The notes under the pieces: generated by a model | Seen by the model: only the letters and a program-made list of their open reading frames with translations | Told to the model about the DNA's origin: nothing | The model's database searches: none | Made by a program: the position numbers and the translations under genes | Assembly: GCA_900543445.1 (NCBI GenBank) | Contig: UQRC01000009.1 | Location: 7,606 to 71,605 of the forward strand | Reading direction: 5' to 3' | From: an uncultured Lachnobacterium sp. | GTDB taxonomy: Bacteria; Bacillota; Clostridia; Lachnospirales; Lachnospiraceae | Length of the DNA: 64,000 nt | Shown: positions 36,581 to 44,957 of the stretch, piece by piece | How the letters are laid out: each line of letters opens with the position of its first letter | Position numbering within the stretch: the stretch's first letter is position 1

Positions 36581-38086
36581 TTATTGATCCTGTTTCTTCT
36601 GGTTCATAGCGGCTTCCACCACTTTATAGGCGCCGTCATACAGACCAATCTGTTTGTTTTTCATAATATTCTCACACATAGAGACAAGCAGGTCATCCTC
36701 TTTCATAAACAGATCGATCATCTGCAGGGTATGTGGAATATCTCTGCATTCCAGCGTTCCATCTCCCACTTCCGCCGAATGGATAGCTCCCCACATCTCA
36801 TGCTTTCCGACTCTCCTGATAAAAAGCTTCGGAACCGGATAGAACGCCAGCTCACTCGGCTTTGTAACAAGCACATCGCAGCTTCGCATCAAAAGATTGG
36901 TACAATAGACAGCTTCAAAGATATTTTTATGCCAGAATCCATGAATACCGGCAACCTCATAAGAATCGTTCAAAGCGTTCTTGGCAAAGCTTTCCGTATC
37001 CTTCCAGTTATCAAAATGCTCGTTACTTACTTCCTTCATCTGTGGAATTTCTTCGAGCAATGCATCCCATACATTGCGGTAATCTCCTACATTTACATAC
37101 AATACTGCTTTCCCCTTGCGGATATATGGAAGCAGGTACTTTATGATCGCTGCAAAGATCTCCTTCTGCGCTCCCGCGCCTCCGATTGTAAGCAGAAAAC
37201 GAATCGGTTTGTTCTGCTTTTTGCGCTCGATTCTCGCATTACAATCCGCCTCAATATTGGAAACCAGTTCATGGTCAATGTAATGTCCCGTATAAAGCAG
37301 CTTGCCCGCCGGCATCGGCTGATTCACTTTCTTTTTATTCATTCCGTTTAAGATGCGGTATCCCATATACGAATTGTGACACTGTATCGTGTGAATACTT
37401 CCCTCTGCGAGATGAAGTGCCATCGGCCAGTTGTCCGGAATCGCATTGACAACATATTTCATGCCTGCATGGACTGCCGCCTGCGCCGGCCACACATGCG
37501 TTCCAATTACCGGAATATCCTTTGGAATATTTTTAAATACGGTCGCCATAATCTCCGCATTCTTCTGATCCGAAGCATTATAGGATAAGCTGCGGAAGCC
37601 CTCATAATTCATCGGTTCCCATACCAGCTTGTTAAAAAGAGGATTTTTCGACATGCGGGAACCCAGGGAATAGAGTTGATTCTGTGCATCAATTACCTTG
37701 GTACAGCTTGTCTGTCCATAAGAATTCAAATCCATCCAATACGGCGTAAGTCCCATCGCATGTGCCGCTGATGCCATCGCCATCGAGATGCGATAATGAC
37801 CAAATCCCATACGGATATTTCCGACAATAATTCCGTTTTCCTGGTCAAACGAGAGGAACTCTTTATCACGTTCTTCCTCATAATGTGCATTCTGTTTCAG
37901 ATCACCGACCAGAATATTGTTAACACCAAGGGAAACCCCGATATAAGCATTCTTTGTAATCTTCACCGGGTAATCCGTATCGTGATCATCACCAAACTTT
38001 TTGTAATAACGATTCTTGGATTTTACCGCCTTGCGGTACACCGAATCACTCATTTTATTGCCGAATATTTCTTTTGAGCGTTCCAT
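36581..38086 (-). CDS. GT-B-fold glycosyltransferase-like protein, uncharacterised
   Basis: A 501-residue cytoplasmic protein without signal peptide. It resembles the MGDG synthase/MurG group (GT28) in outline: an N-terminal loop IRMGFGHYRISMAMASAAHAMG like the acceptor loop GHxxAA, a middle VVNAIPDNWPM, a second Rossmann half starting FLLTIGGAGAQKEIF, and near the C-terminus a donor-site-like segment DVLVTKPSELAFYPVP. Substrate unknown. The start at ATG 38086 has GGAGG 11 bases upstream; an ATG 6 codons earlier lacks a site. It is the first structural gene after the TetR regulator, in an operon with sugar transport and alpha-galactosidase, so a galactose-linked role is possible but not shown. 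Confidence 0.6.
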   Translation of the reverse strand: MERSKEIFGNKMSDSVYRKAVKSKNRYYKKFGDDHDTDYPVKITKNAYIGVSLGVNNILVGDLKQNAHYEEERDKEFLSFDQENGIIVGNIRMGFGHYRISMAMASAAHAMGLTPYWMDLNSYGQTSCTKVIDAQNQLYSLGSRMSKNPLFNKLVWEPMNYEGFRSLSYNASDQKNAEIMATVFKNIPKDIPVIGTHVWPAQAAVHAGMKYVVNAIPDNWPMALHLAEGSIHTIQCHNSYMGYRILNGMNKKKVNQPMPAGKLLYTGHYIDHELVSNIEADCNARIERKKQNKPIRFLLTIGGAGAQKEIFAAIIKYLLPYIRKGKAVLYVNVGDYRNVWDALLEEIPQMKEVSNEHFDNWKDTESFAKNALNDSYEVAGIHGFWHKNIFEAVYCTNLLMRSCDVLVTKPSELAFYPVPKLFIRRVGKHEMWGAIHSAEVGDGTLECRDIPHTLQMIDLFMKEDDLLVSMCENIMKNKQIGLYDGAYKVVEAAMNQKKQDQ

Positions 38087-38179
38087 CTTATTTTCTACCT
38101 CCATTTTTATCTTTTTCTATGTATCAGCTTTGATACCTGCGGCGTCTCCATAAGCATTCATTATTCTGCCCTCTCTGCG

Positions 38180-38760
38180 TTATGCAATAATCCCATCTAC
38201 CAGGATATCCACTACTTGCTGCAATGCGTCATGATAACTGATTTGATTCATCACTAGTACATCTCTCTGGAAAAACTGTTCCAACGTCGCTTCCATCATC
38301 GTCTTAAGAATACAGGTATTGACCGGTATTGTGCCTGTCTTTACTAGACTCTCCTCTTTCTGGTCCCCTGCTCAATCAGACTCATAACACCTTCCCAGCC
38401 GGTCTCTAATCGTTCCTCCACCTGAAGATAGATCTTCGGATACTTGTCCTTAAGCACATATAGTTTTCCAAAATCGATTTCTTTATATCCCTCCGGCATA
38501 ACACCAAGCACTTTACGGATCTTCTCCACCGTCGAAAGCGTTTCGTCTTCCAATACCAATTGTTTCTGTATCTTAATCCTGTCAAAGCAATAATCAACCA
38601 TTCCAAGGAACATCGATTCCTTATCCCGAAACGTTGCATAGATGGTCTTCTTACTCATTCCGAGTTCCGCTGCAATATCGTCCATCGTGAATTTCAAGCC
38701 CTTTTGGTTAAACACTTTGATCGTGGCTTCCAGGATTTTATCACTGTTCTCGCTTTTCAC
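38180..38760 (-). pseudogene. TetR-family regulator with a single-base frameshift
   Basis: The N-terminal half reads normally from GTG 38760 (GAGGAGG 7 bases upstream): KILEATIKVFNQKGLKFTMDDI and the helix-turn-helix ELGMSKKTIYATFRDKESMF. The frame stops at 38344 after 138 residues. One base inserted in the G run at 38365-38368 lets the same strand continue for 61 more codons (…SLVKTGTIPVNTCILKTMME to VDILVDGIIA, TAA 38180), giving 193 residues, the usual TetR length. So the gene was recently intact: this is a real frameshift, phase variation in the G run, or an assembly error. The DNA-binding domain is complete; the ligand/dimer domain is lost. Confidence 0.8.
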
Positions 38761-38781
38761 AACCGCTCCTCCTCTTACGTG

Positions 38782-38807
38782 GAAACTATTTTATTATTTT
38801 CAGTTTC
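38782..38807. promoter_or_regulatory. TetR operator O1
   Basis: Core GAAACT-N14-AGTTTC, extended by G and C to a GGAAACT/AGTTTCC inverted repeat (38781-38808). It lies just downstream of the expected start point of the TetR operon. Its core and its AT-rich centre match O2 closely. Confidence 0.65.
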
Positions 38808-38816
38808 CTTATTGTT

Positions 38817-38844
38817 ATTGTAACAGATTACAATTTTTGTTCAA
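38817..38844 (-). promoter_or_regulatory. Promoter of the TetR / alpha-galactoside operon
   Basis: Minus strand -35 TTGAAC (38839-38844), 16-bp spacer, -10 TACAAT (38817-38822). It lies exactly between operators O1 and O2. Confidence 0.65.
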
Positions 38845-38870
38845 GAAACTATTTTACTAATTTTAGTTTC
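38845..38870. promoter_or_regulatory. TetR operator O2
   Basis: Core GAAACT-N14-AGTTTC, directly abutting the upstream edge of the -35 box. Centre-to-centre distance to O1 is 63 bp, six helical turns, so bound dimers would face the same side of the DNA. Confidence 0.65.
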
Positions 38871-38930
38871 CGATTTTTGTTTAATTTTACTCATGCATAA
38901 TAAAAAACTCATCATGTGATTTTGTTGCAA

Positions 38931-38975
38931 AAGAAAAGACTCTCCCTCATTGAAATCGTTCAATAAAGGAAAGTC
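38931..38975 (-). terminator. Terminator after cheR
   Basis: On the minus strand GACTTTCC and GGGAGAGTC close the base of a stem, TTGAA and TTCAA the tip, followed by TTTTCTTTT. It lies about 55 bp after the cheR stop and points toward the TetR promoter. Confidence 0.65.
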
Positions 38976-39030
38976 CTGGGCTTCATTACATCCGAAAAGA
39001 TGTCGTATTCAATTCATCCATCAAAGCAAA

Positions 39031-39810
39031 TTATGGCTTCTTCTCAAAATAAAAACTGCTCAGACGTTCAAATCCAAATTCTCTGTAATTCGTAATCTGT
39101 TCCGTACTACCGATAAAGAGAACGCCATGCGGCTTTAAGGCTTTCTGGAAGTTCTCATAGATCATATTCTTGGCTTCTTCTGTAAAATAAATAACCACAT
39201 TGCGGCACAGAATAAGGTCAAACCCATGTGGATACGGGTCTTTCAGCAGATTATGCTCCTTAAAAGTGACACATTTCTTGATCTCATCGGAAATCTGATA
39301 AGAATTTCCAACCTTGGTAAAATACTTGCGTTTCAAATCTTCCGGGACGCCAGAAATACTCTTCTCATTATATAAACCAACCTGTGCCTTTGCGATCACC
39401 TGTTTGTCAATATCTGTAGCTGTAATATGGATATTCGACAACGGAATGTGTTTTGAGAAAGCCATCGCAAGGGAATATGGTTCATCCCCGGTTGAACATG
39501 CCGCACTCCAGATTTTCAGAGTTCTTCCCTGCTCCTTTAAGAGTTTGGGAATCACTGTTTTGTCAAGAAGATCCCATTGATCCGTATTGCGGTAAAACTC
39601 TGATACATTGATCGTAAGGAAATTGACAAACTGTTCAAACTTCTCCGGATCGCTTTTTAACATACGCGTATACTCCGGATAATCATCGCATCCGTTCTTG
39701 GTCGCAATCGCATTGATACGACGGCGCATCTGCTTCTCTTTATAATAATTCAAGTCTATCTTGGTAAGGAGATAGACATCCTTTTTAAAACGTTCATAAT
39801 CCTCAAACAT
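39031..39810 (-). CDS. cheR: Protein-glutamate O-methyltransferase CheR
   Basis: A 259-residue protein with the CheR N-terminal helical domain and the SAM-binding domain: SAACSTGDEPYSLAMA (motif I), HITATDIDKQVIAKAQ, and DLILCRNVVIYFTEEAK. It methylates glutamates of chemotaxis receptors. No CheB, receptor or flagellar gene is nearby, so it is either an orphan chemotaxis gene or serves another sensory system. It has its own GAGGAGAGGG site. Confidence 0.93.
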   Translation of the reverse strand: MFEDYERFKKDVYLLTKIDLNYYKEKQMRRRINAIATKNGCDDYPEYTRMLKSDPEKFEQFVNFLTINVSEFYRNTDQWDLLDKTVIPKLLKEQGRTLKIWSAACSTGDEPYSLAMAFSKHIPLSNIHITATDIDKQVIAKAQVGLYNEKSISGVPEDLKRKYFTKVGNSYQISDEIKKCVTFKEHNLLKDPYPHGFDLILCRNVVIYFTEEAKNMIYENFQKALKPHGVLFIGSTEQITNYREFGFERLSSFYFEKKP

Positions 39811-39861
39811 AATCCCTCTCCTCGCTTCTCCCGGGCACAGATTTCAACTCATCGCTCGCGT

Positions 39862-39896
39862 AAAAAAAGAAGTTGCCAAAAACTGACAACTTCTTT
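39862..39896 (-). terminator. Terminator after the rpsA-like gene
   Basis: Minus strand stem AAGAAGTTG with CAACTTCTT and an AGTTTTTGG-type loop, followed by seven T. It ends the cmk-ispH-rpsA transcript. Confidence 0.85.
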
Positions 39897-39912
39897 CCTA
39901 TCATGCAATCAA

Positions 39913-41007
39913 TTACTCTTCTGACTCAGAAGCGTCCTCAGCTGCATCCTCTGCAGGAGCAGTTAAAGCTTTAATGCTTAAGCTGATCTTCTTGTCATCT
40001 TCATTGAAGTCAACGATCTTAGCTTCTACTTCCTGACCGATCTTAAGTACATCGGCTGGCTTCTCAACATGCTCGTGAGAAATCTGTGAAACATGAAGAA
40101 GTGCGTCAACACCAGGAGCAAGCTCAACGAATGCTCCGAAATCTGTCATACGAGCAACCTTACCCTTAACTACGTTACCAACTGCGTACTTCTCAGCTGC
40201 ACCATTCCAAGGATTCTCATCATCAAACTTCATGCTGAGTGCGATCTTGGTATCATTGATGCTCTTGATAAATACACGTACCTGCTGTCCAACAGTAAAT
40301 ACTTTCTTAGGGTTCTCAACTCTGCCCCATGACATCTCTGAAATATGAAGTAATCCGTCTACACCACCTAAATCGATGAATGCACCGAAATCTGTAACAT
40401 TCTTAACAGTTCCTTCGATTACATCGCCAACTTTGATCTTAGCGAATAATTCTTTCTGTAACTCAGCCTTCTTAGCAACAAGAAGAGTCTTACGGTTACC
40501 GATAATTCTTCTCTTTCTTGGATCAAACTCAGTGATGATAAACTCGATCTCCTGATCCTTAAACTTTGTAAGATCCTTCTCATATGTGTCAGATACAAGA
40601 CTTGCAGGAATAAATACTCTTGTCTCGTCTACGATCACACATACACCACCAGCAAGCACCTGGCTTACCTTAGCCTTAAGAATCTCCTGATTCTCGAAAG
40701 CTTCCTCTAATCTCTTGCTTCCCTTCTCAGCAGCAAGACGCTTGTAAGAAAGGAGAACCTGTCCTTCACCATCGTTTACCTTAACAACTTTGGCTTCTAA
40801 AGTATCGCCAACTTTGACAACTGTAGTAAGGTCAACATTTGGCTCATTTGTATATTCATTACGTGTAATGATTCCATCTGACTTATAGCCGATATTTAAG
40901 ATGATCTCATCAGGCTTTACATCAATAACGGTACCCTCTACCACTTCTCCATTTCTTATTGTTTTTAAAGATTCTTCCAACATTTGTTCAAAGCTCATTT
41001 CTGACAT
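39913..41007 (-). CDS. rpsA: 30S ribosomal protein S1-like, four S1 domains
   Basis: A 364-residue protein with four S1 RNA-binding domains (starting near residues 17, 101, 188 and 273; for example GDVIEGTVKNVTDFGAFIDL and GNVVKGKVARMTDFGAFVEL) and an acidic tail. It is shorter than the six-domain Escherichia coli protein, as usual in Firmicutes, where it may help translation initiation or act on mRNA. It overlaps the end of ispH by 20 bp, a known IspH-S1 gene coupling in Clostridia. Confidence 0.92.
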   Translation of the reverse strand: MSEMSFEQMLEESLKTIRNGEVVEGTVIDVKPDEIILNIGYKSDGIITRNEYTNEPNVDLTTVVKVGDTLEAKVVKVNDGEGQVLLSYKRLAAEKGSKRLEEAFENQEILKAKVSQVLAGGVCVIVDETRVFIPASLVSDTYEKDLTKFKDQEIEFIITEFDPRKRRIIGNRKTLLVAKKAELQKELFAKIKVGDVIEGTVKNVTDFGAFIDLGGVDGLLHISEMSWGRVENPKKVFTVGQQVRVFIKSINDTKIALSMKFDDENPWNGAAEKYAVGNVVKGKVARMTDFGAFVELAPGVDALLHVSQISHEHVEKPADVLKIGQEVEAKIVDFNEDDKKISLSIKALTAPAEDAAEDASESEE

Positions 41008-41845
41008 TCTTTGAAACCTCCTCGATGATATAGTTTGGGGTTGAAGCCCCTGCGGTAATACCTACGTTATTGATGGATTGTATCTGACGATAATCCATAT
41101 CTTTACTCGTTTGTATATAGTAAGTATTTGCACATTCTTTTTTAGATATCTCATATAGCTTCTGTGTATTGGAGCTATGCTTGTCCCCAATCACGATCAT
41201 CGCTTCCGATCGACCGGCAATCATTCGTGCTTCTGCCTGTCTTTCTTCCGTCGCATTGCAAATTGTATCTAAAACAATTATATCATAACCTTTTTTCGTT
41301 ATAATTTCAACTAATTCTTGAAATTTATTGTAGTTAAATGTCGTCTGTGCCACAAAACATACTTTTTCATCCGGCGAAAGCGGTAATTTTTCCATATCAC
41401 AGACATTTTGAACCGTATAAACAGACTGGCCTTCCACCCATCCCATGATGCCTTCCACTTCCGGGTGCTCATGGTTTCCTGCAATCACGATCGTATACCC
41501 CTTGCGGCTGTATTCCCCGACAAGCCGGTGGATTTTAAGCACGAACGGACAGGTTGCATCCAATATTTCAAATCCAGATGCCTGCATTTTATCATGCTCT
41601 GCCTTACTGATTCCATGAGAACGGATAATAATCTTTCCCTTTGGCAGCTGATTCAGTTCGTCCAGAGAACGGATAACCCTTACTCCCTTATCTTCAAGAT
41701 CATGCACAACTTCCTCATTATGAATGATCGGTCCGTATGTGTACACCGGCACATCGGAAGATTCCGCTTCCCCATATACCATATTGACTGCGCGCTTTAC
41801 GCCAAAACAGAATCCTGCCGTCTCAGCAACCGTAACGTTTTTCAT
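40988..41845 (-). CDS. ispH: 4-hydroxy-3-methylbut-2-enyl diphosphate reductase
   Basis: A 285-residue Fe-S enzyme of the last MEP-pathway step, making IPP and DMAPP. Cluster cysteines are in AGFCFGVKRAV, DATCPFV and TICNATEER; substrate residues include SHGIS and NHEHPEV. In Clostridia it is often fused or overlapped with S1, as here. The start follows GGAGG directly. Confidence 0.96.
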   Translation of the reverse strand: MKNVTVAETAGFCFGVKRAVNMVYGEAESSDVPVYTYGPIIHNEEVVHDLEDKGVRVIRSLDELNQLPKGKIIIRSHGISKAEHDKMQASGFEILDATCPFVLKIHRLVGEYSRKGYTIVIAGNHEHPEVEGIMGWVEGQSVYTVQNVCDMEKLPLSPDEKVCFVAQTTFNYNKFQELVEIITKKGYDIIVLDTICNATEERQAEARMIAGRSEAMIVIGDKHSSNTQKLYEISKKECANTYYIQTSKDMDYRQIQSINNVGITAGASTPNYIIEEVSKNVRNEL

Positions 41846-41884
41846 GTTCCTCCGTTCCGCCTTGTCTGGCCTCGTTCAAACTAT

Positions 41885-42553
41885 CTATCTCTGTGCGCCC
41901 TCAATAATCTTCTTCATTTCTGCAACCACACCGTCAATATCCAGATTGGAAGAATCCAGAAGTACCGCATCCTCAGCCTGACGAAGCGGCGATGTCTCAC
42001 GGTGCATGTCGCGGTAATCACGATCAATGATATCCTTCTCGATTGCATTGATATCGCATTCTACGCCTTTTGCAGTAAGTTCGTCAAAACGTCTCTTCGC
42101 ACGCACAGCAGAACTTGCTGTCAGATAAATCTTAACATTTGCATTTGGAAGTACGACCGTTCCGATGTCTCTTCCGTCCATGATGACATTTTCCTTAGAT
42201 GCAAGCTGTCTCTGCAATTCAACCAGCTTCGTGCGGACAACCGGATACACGCTCGTAGCGCTTGCCATATTACCGACCTCTTCCTTGCGGATCACACCAT
42301 TGACATTCTCTCCGTTCAAAATCACCTGTTGCTCTCCGTTTACATACTGGATCGTCACGTCAACATTCGGACATGCATCCGCAATCGCTTTCTCGTCCTT
42401 TGCATCAATTCCATTCTGCAAAAAATAATATGCCATCGCACGGTACATCGCACCGGTATCCACATATACATATCCAAGATCTGCCGCCAGTTTCTTGGCG
42501 ATCGTGCTTTTGCCGGCACCAGCCGGCCCGTCAATTGCAATATTGTAAGCCAT
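41885..42553 (-). CDS. cmk: Cytidylate kinase
   Basis: A 222-residue nucleoside monophosphate kinase with P-loop IDGPAGAGKSTIAKKLA, VMDGRDIGTVVLPNA and RDYRDMHRETSPLRQAEDAV. It phosphorylates CMP and dCMP. The start at ATG 42553 is set by AAGGAGAG; an upstream in-frame start is weaker. First gene of the cmk-ispH-rpsA run, which is a common Clostridia order. Confidence 0.96.
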   Translation of the reverse strand: MAYNIAIDGPAGAGKSTIAKKLAADLGYVYVDTGAMYRAMAYYFLQNGIDAKDEKAIADACPNVDVTIQYVNGEQQVILNGENVNGVIRKEEVGNMASATSVYPVVRTKLVELQRQLASKENVIMDGRDIGTVVLPNANVKIYLTASSAVRAKRRFDELTAKGVECDINAIEKDIIDRDYRDMHRETSPLRQAEDAVLLDSSNLDIDGVVAEMKKIIEGAQR

Positions 42554-42648
42554 AATTCTCTCCTTCATTATGATTCTGATTTCAAATTGATTCTGCCTAT
42601 ATTGGATTCATGGAATCCACGTTCATCATGCATCCTTTTCCAGTAATT

Positions 42649-43887
42649 TTAATCACATGTCTCTACCGACATTCCTGCAAGATATCCGGTCGACCATGCA
42701 ATCTGTAAGTTATAGCCTCCGGTCAAAGCGTCAAGATCCAATACTTCTCCGCAGAAATACAGATGCGATACCAGTTTTGATTCCATCGTCGATGGGTTCA
42801 CATCCTTCACCGAGACACCGCCCTTCGTAATGATTGCCTCATTCCAGCCACGCAGCCCAGTAACCGTCAAAGGAAGTTGCTTTAACAATTGTACCAGATG
42901 CTGACGTTCCTCGCGGGATACTTCATTCACTTTCTTATCCGGATCAATGCCGGACAGTTCAATCACTACCGGAATCATCTTCGTTGGAAGAAGTGCGCCG
43001 ATCACATTCTTGAACTGCTTGTTCATCGCAGCATCAAATTCACGCAGGATCCGCTTGTCAAGCTGTTCCTTGTCAAGAGCAGGTTTCAGGTCGATGTACA
43101 GACTCAGTTCCTGTGAAAACAAAGAAGCCTTGATCATTCCGCTTGCAGACAAAATCAAAGGTCCGCTTACGCCAAAATGTGTAAAAAGCATCTCACCGAA
43201 ATCCTCATACAGCTTCTTTTTTCCGTTATATATAGAAACTGTCACGTTGCGAAGCGATAATCCCTGTAACTCCTTCACCCACGCTTCCTTCGTCTCAAAA
43301 GGAACCAGTGACGGTGTGCTTTCCACCAGATGATGTCCACTCTCAAGCGCCATACGGTATCCATCTCCTGTCGCACCTGTCGAAGGATAAGAAATACCAC
43401 CTGTCGCCACAATGACAGCATCCGCTTCGATTCTTTTTCCGCCAGAAAGTATTACACCATAGGCGCACGCATCCTGAACAAGCAGCTTTTCCACTCTTGT
43501 ATGTAACAGGATTTCAACATGCTTTGCCCTAAGTGCCCGGCTGAGTGCTGCAATGACATCTGAAGAATGATCCGATACCGGGAAAACACGGTTTCCCCTC
43601 TCCACTTTCGTACGCAGCCCCTGCTCCTCAAAGAAAGCGATCACCTGTTCATTGTCAAACGTGTAGAATGCACTATACAAAAACTTCCGGTTACTCATAA
43701 CATTTGCGAACAGATGATCCATATCTGACGCATTCGTAATGTTGCAACGCCCCTTTCCGGTAATAAAAAGCTTCTTGCCAAGCTTCTCATTCTGCTCCAG
43801 CAGTGTCACATGATGCCCCTGACACGCAGCTGCATACGCAGCCATCATTCCCGCCGGTCCGCCTCCGATTACAATCACTTTACTCAT
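42649..43887 (-). CDS. HI0933/YhiN-family NAD(P)/FAD-dependent oxidoreductase
   Basis: A 412-residue flavoprotein with dinucleotide motif VIGGGPAGMMAAYAAACQGH, the family pattern KLFITGKGRCNITNAS and a C-terminal second FAD segment CGEVLDLDALTGGYNLQIAWSTG. The family includes BaiN, reported in bile-acid reduction in gut Clostridia, but most members have no known substrate. It overlaps the RpiR regulator by 4 bp, so the two may be co-expressed. It is cotranscribed with or just upstream of cmk. Confidence 0.87.
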   Translation of the reverse strand: MSKVIVIGGGPAGMMAAYAAACQGHHVTLLEQNEKLGKKLFITGKGRCNITNASDMDHLFANVMSNRKFLYSAFYTFDNEQVIAFFEEQGLRTKVERGNRVFPVSDHSSDVIAALSRALRAKHVEILLHTRVEKLLVQDACAYGVILSGGKRIEADAVIVATGGISYPSTGATGDGYRMALESGHHLVESTPSLVPFETKEAWVKELQGLSLRNVTVSIYNGKKKLYEDFGEMLFTHFGVSGPLILSASGMIKASLFSQELSLYIDLKPALDKEQLDKRILREFDAAMNKQFKNVIGALLPTKMIPVVIELSGIDPDKKVNEVSREERQHLVQLLKQLPLTVTGLRGWNEAIITKGGVSVKDVNPSTMESKLVSHLYFCGEVLDLDALTGGYNLQIAWSTGYLAGMSVETCD

Positions 43888-44810
43888 TCATCAACATCCT
43901 CTAATTTTGCATAATGTACCTTGATGGAATCGTCAATATAATTAATCTCATCGTTCTCGTATACCTGATACTCATTCCAGATATCCTCAAGCATTGTCAG
44001 CGTTCCTGCAACTTCCTTCTGTTTCTTCATACACAATGCCACAACAAGTGCATTGATGACACTGAGGGGTGCAACCAATGAGTCCACGATTGATGCCATA
44101 TCGCTGTCTGCAATCAGATTGCAGGATGAATACAGATTCATCGGAGAATGCACGCTGTCTGTAATTGTGATCACCTTAGCGCTTCGATTATTTGCAAACT
44201 CCAAAGCTTTCAGTGTACGCATAGAATATCGTGGAAAACTGATTCCGACAATGACATCCTCCTGTCCGATTCGCACCATCTGCTCAAACAATTCGCTGGA
44301 ACTGTTCGTTGTAAGCAGATGTACATTGTCAAACATAAGCGTCAGATAAAAAGCCAGAAAGCTTGCAAGTGGCGCACAGCTTCGGATTCCGACAATATAT
44401 ATATTCTTAGCCTCCAGTATGGTTGATACCGCAAGTTCAAAAGCATTATGATCGATTTTCTCAAGTGTCGTCTTAATCTTGTCTGCATCGGACTGCAGAA
44501 CCGTCTCTAAGATCTTCGACTGGCTGATTCTTCCATAGGTAACTTCCATTCGCTGAATGGAATTCAGTTTGTTTCGCACCAGTTCTTCTAAGGCTTTCTG
44601 GAATTCCGGATATCCCTTATATCCGAGAAATGTGGCAAAACGAACAACTGTGGATTCACTGACGCCAACCGTCTCTCCCATCTTGGCTGCCGTAAGGAAA
44701 ACCGCCTTATCATAGTTATCCGTAATATAAGTAGCAAGTAATTTCTGCCCCTTACTCATAGAACTGTAATGATTATTGATCCGGTTTAACAGATCATTGG
44801 TATTTGACAT
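43884..44810 (-). CDS. MurR/RpiR-family transcriptional regulator
   Basis: A 308-residue regulator: N-terminal HTH_6 domain (SMSKGQKLLATYITDNYDKAV, ETVGVSESTVVRFATFLGYKG) and a SIS sugar-phosphate-binding domain (about residues 130-260, IYIVGIRSCAPLASFLAFYL). RpiR proteins usually answer sugar phosphates or amino sugar derivatives. The start at ATG 44810 follows GGAGAGG; the frame is open further upstream but without a site. Target genes are unknown; it is not beside a sugar operon. Confidence 0.88.
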   Translation of the reverse strand: MSNTNDLLNRINNHYSSMSKGQKLLATYITDNYDKAVFLTAAKMGETVGVSESTVVRFATFLGYKGYPEFQKALEELVRNKLNSIQRMEVTYGRISQSKILETVLQSDADKIKTTLEKIDHNAFELAVSTILEAKNIYIVGIRSCAPLASFLAFYLTLMFDNVHLLTTNSSSELFEQMVRIGQEDVIVGISFPRYSMRTLKALEFANNRSAKVITITDSVHSPMNLYSSCNLIADSDMASIVDSLVAPLSVINALVVALCMKKQKEVAGTLTMLEDIWNEYQVYENDEINYIDDSIKVHYAKLEDVDE

Positions 44811-44911
44811 AACCAAACCCTCTCCTAACATGTTTTTGACAAACGTCACTGCATTTGATTGTAACACTTTGGCAGATAAATGCAAGTAATAAAAGTGTAC
44901 ACTTGTACAAC

Positions 44912-44947
44912 AAAAAAAGTCCGCTGTCAAATGACAGCGAACTTTTT
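44912..44947 (-). terminator. Terminator of the decarboxylase operon
   Basis: Stem AGTTCGCTGTCA with TGACAGCGGACT (one G-U pair) and a minimal loop, flanked by A/T runs on both sides, so it can act in either direction. It separates the decarboxylase operon from the RpiR gene. Confidence 0.85.
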
Positions 44948-44957
44948 ACAAGGAATC

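Noticed and set aside
38949..38965. 17-mer TCATTGAAATCGTTCAA also present (reverse strand) near 63515
   Set aside because: Here it is the loop and upper stem of the cheR terminator, and no flanking similarity exists; a 17-base match in 64 kb can arise by chance.
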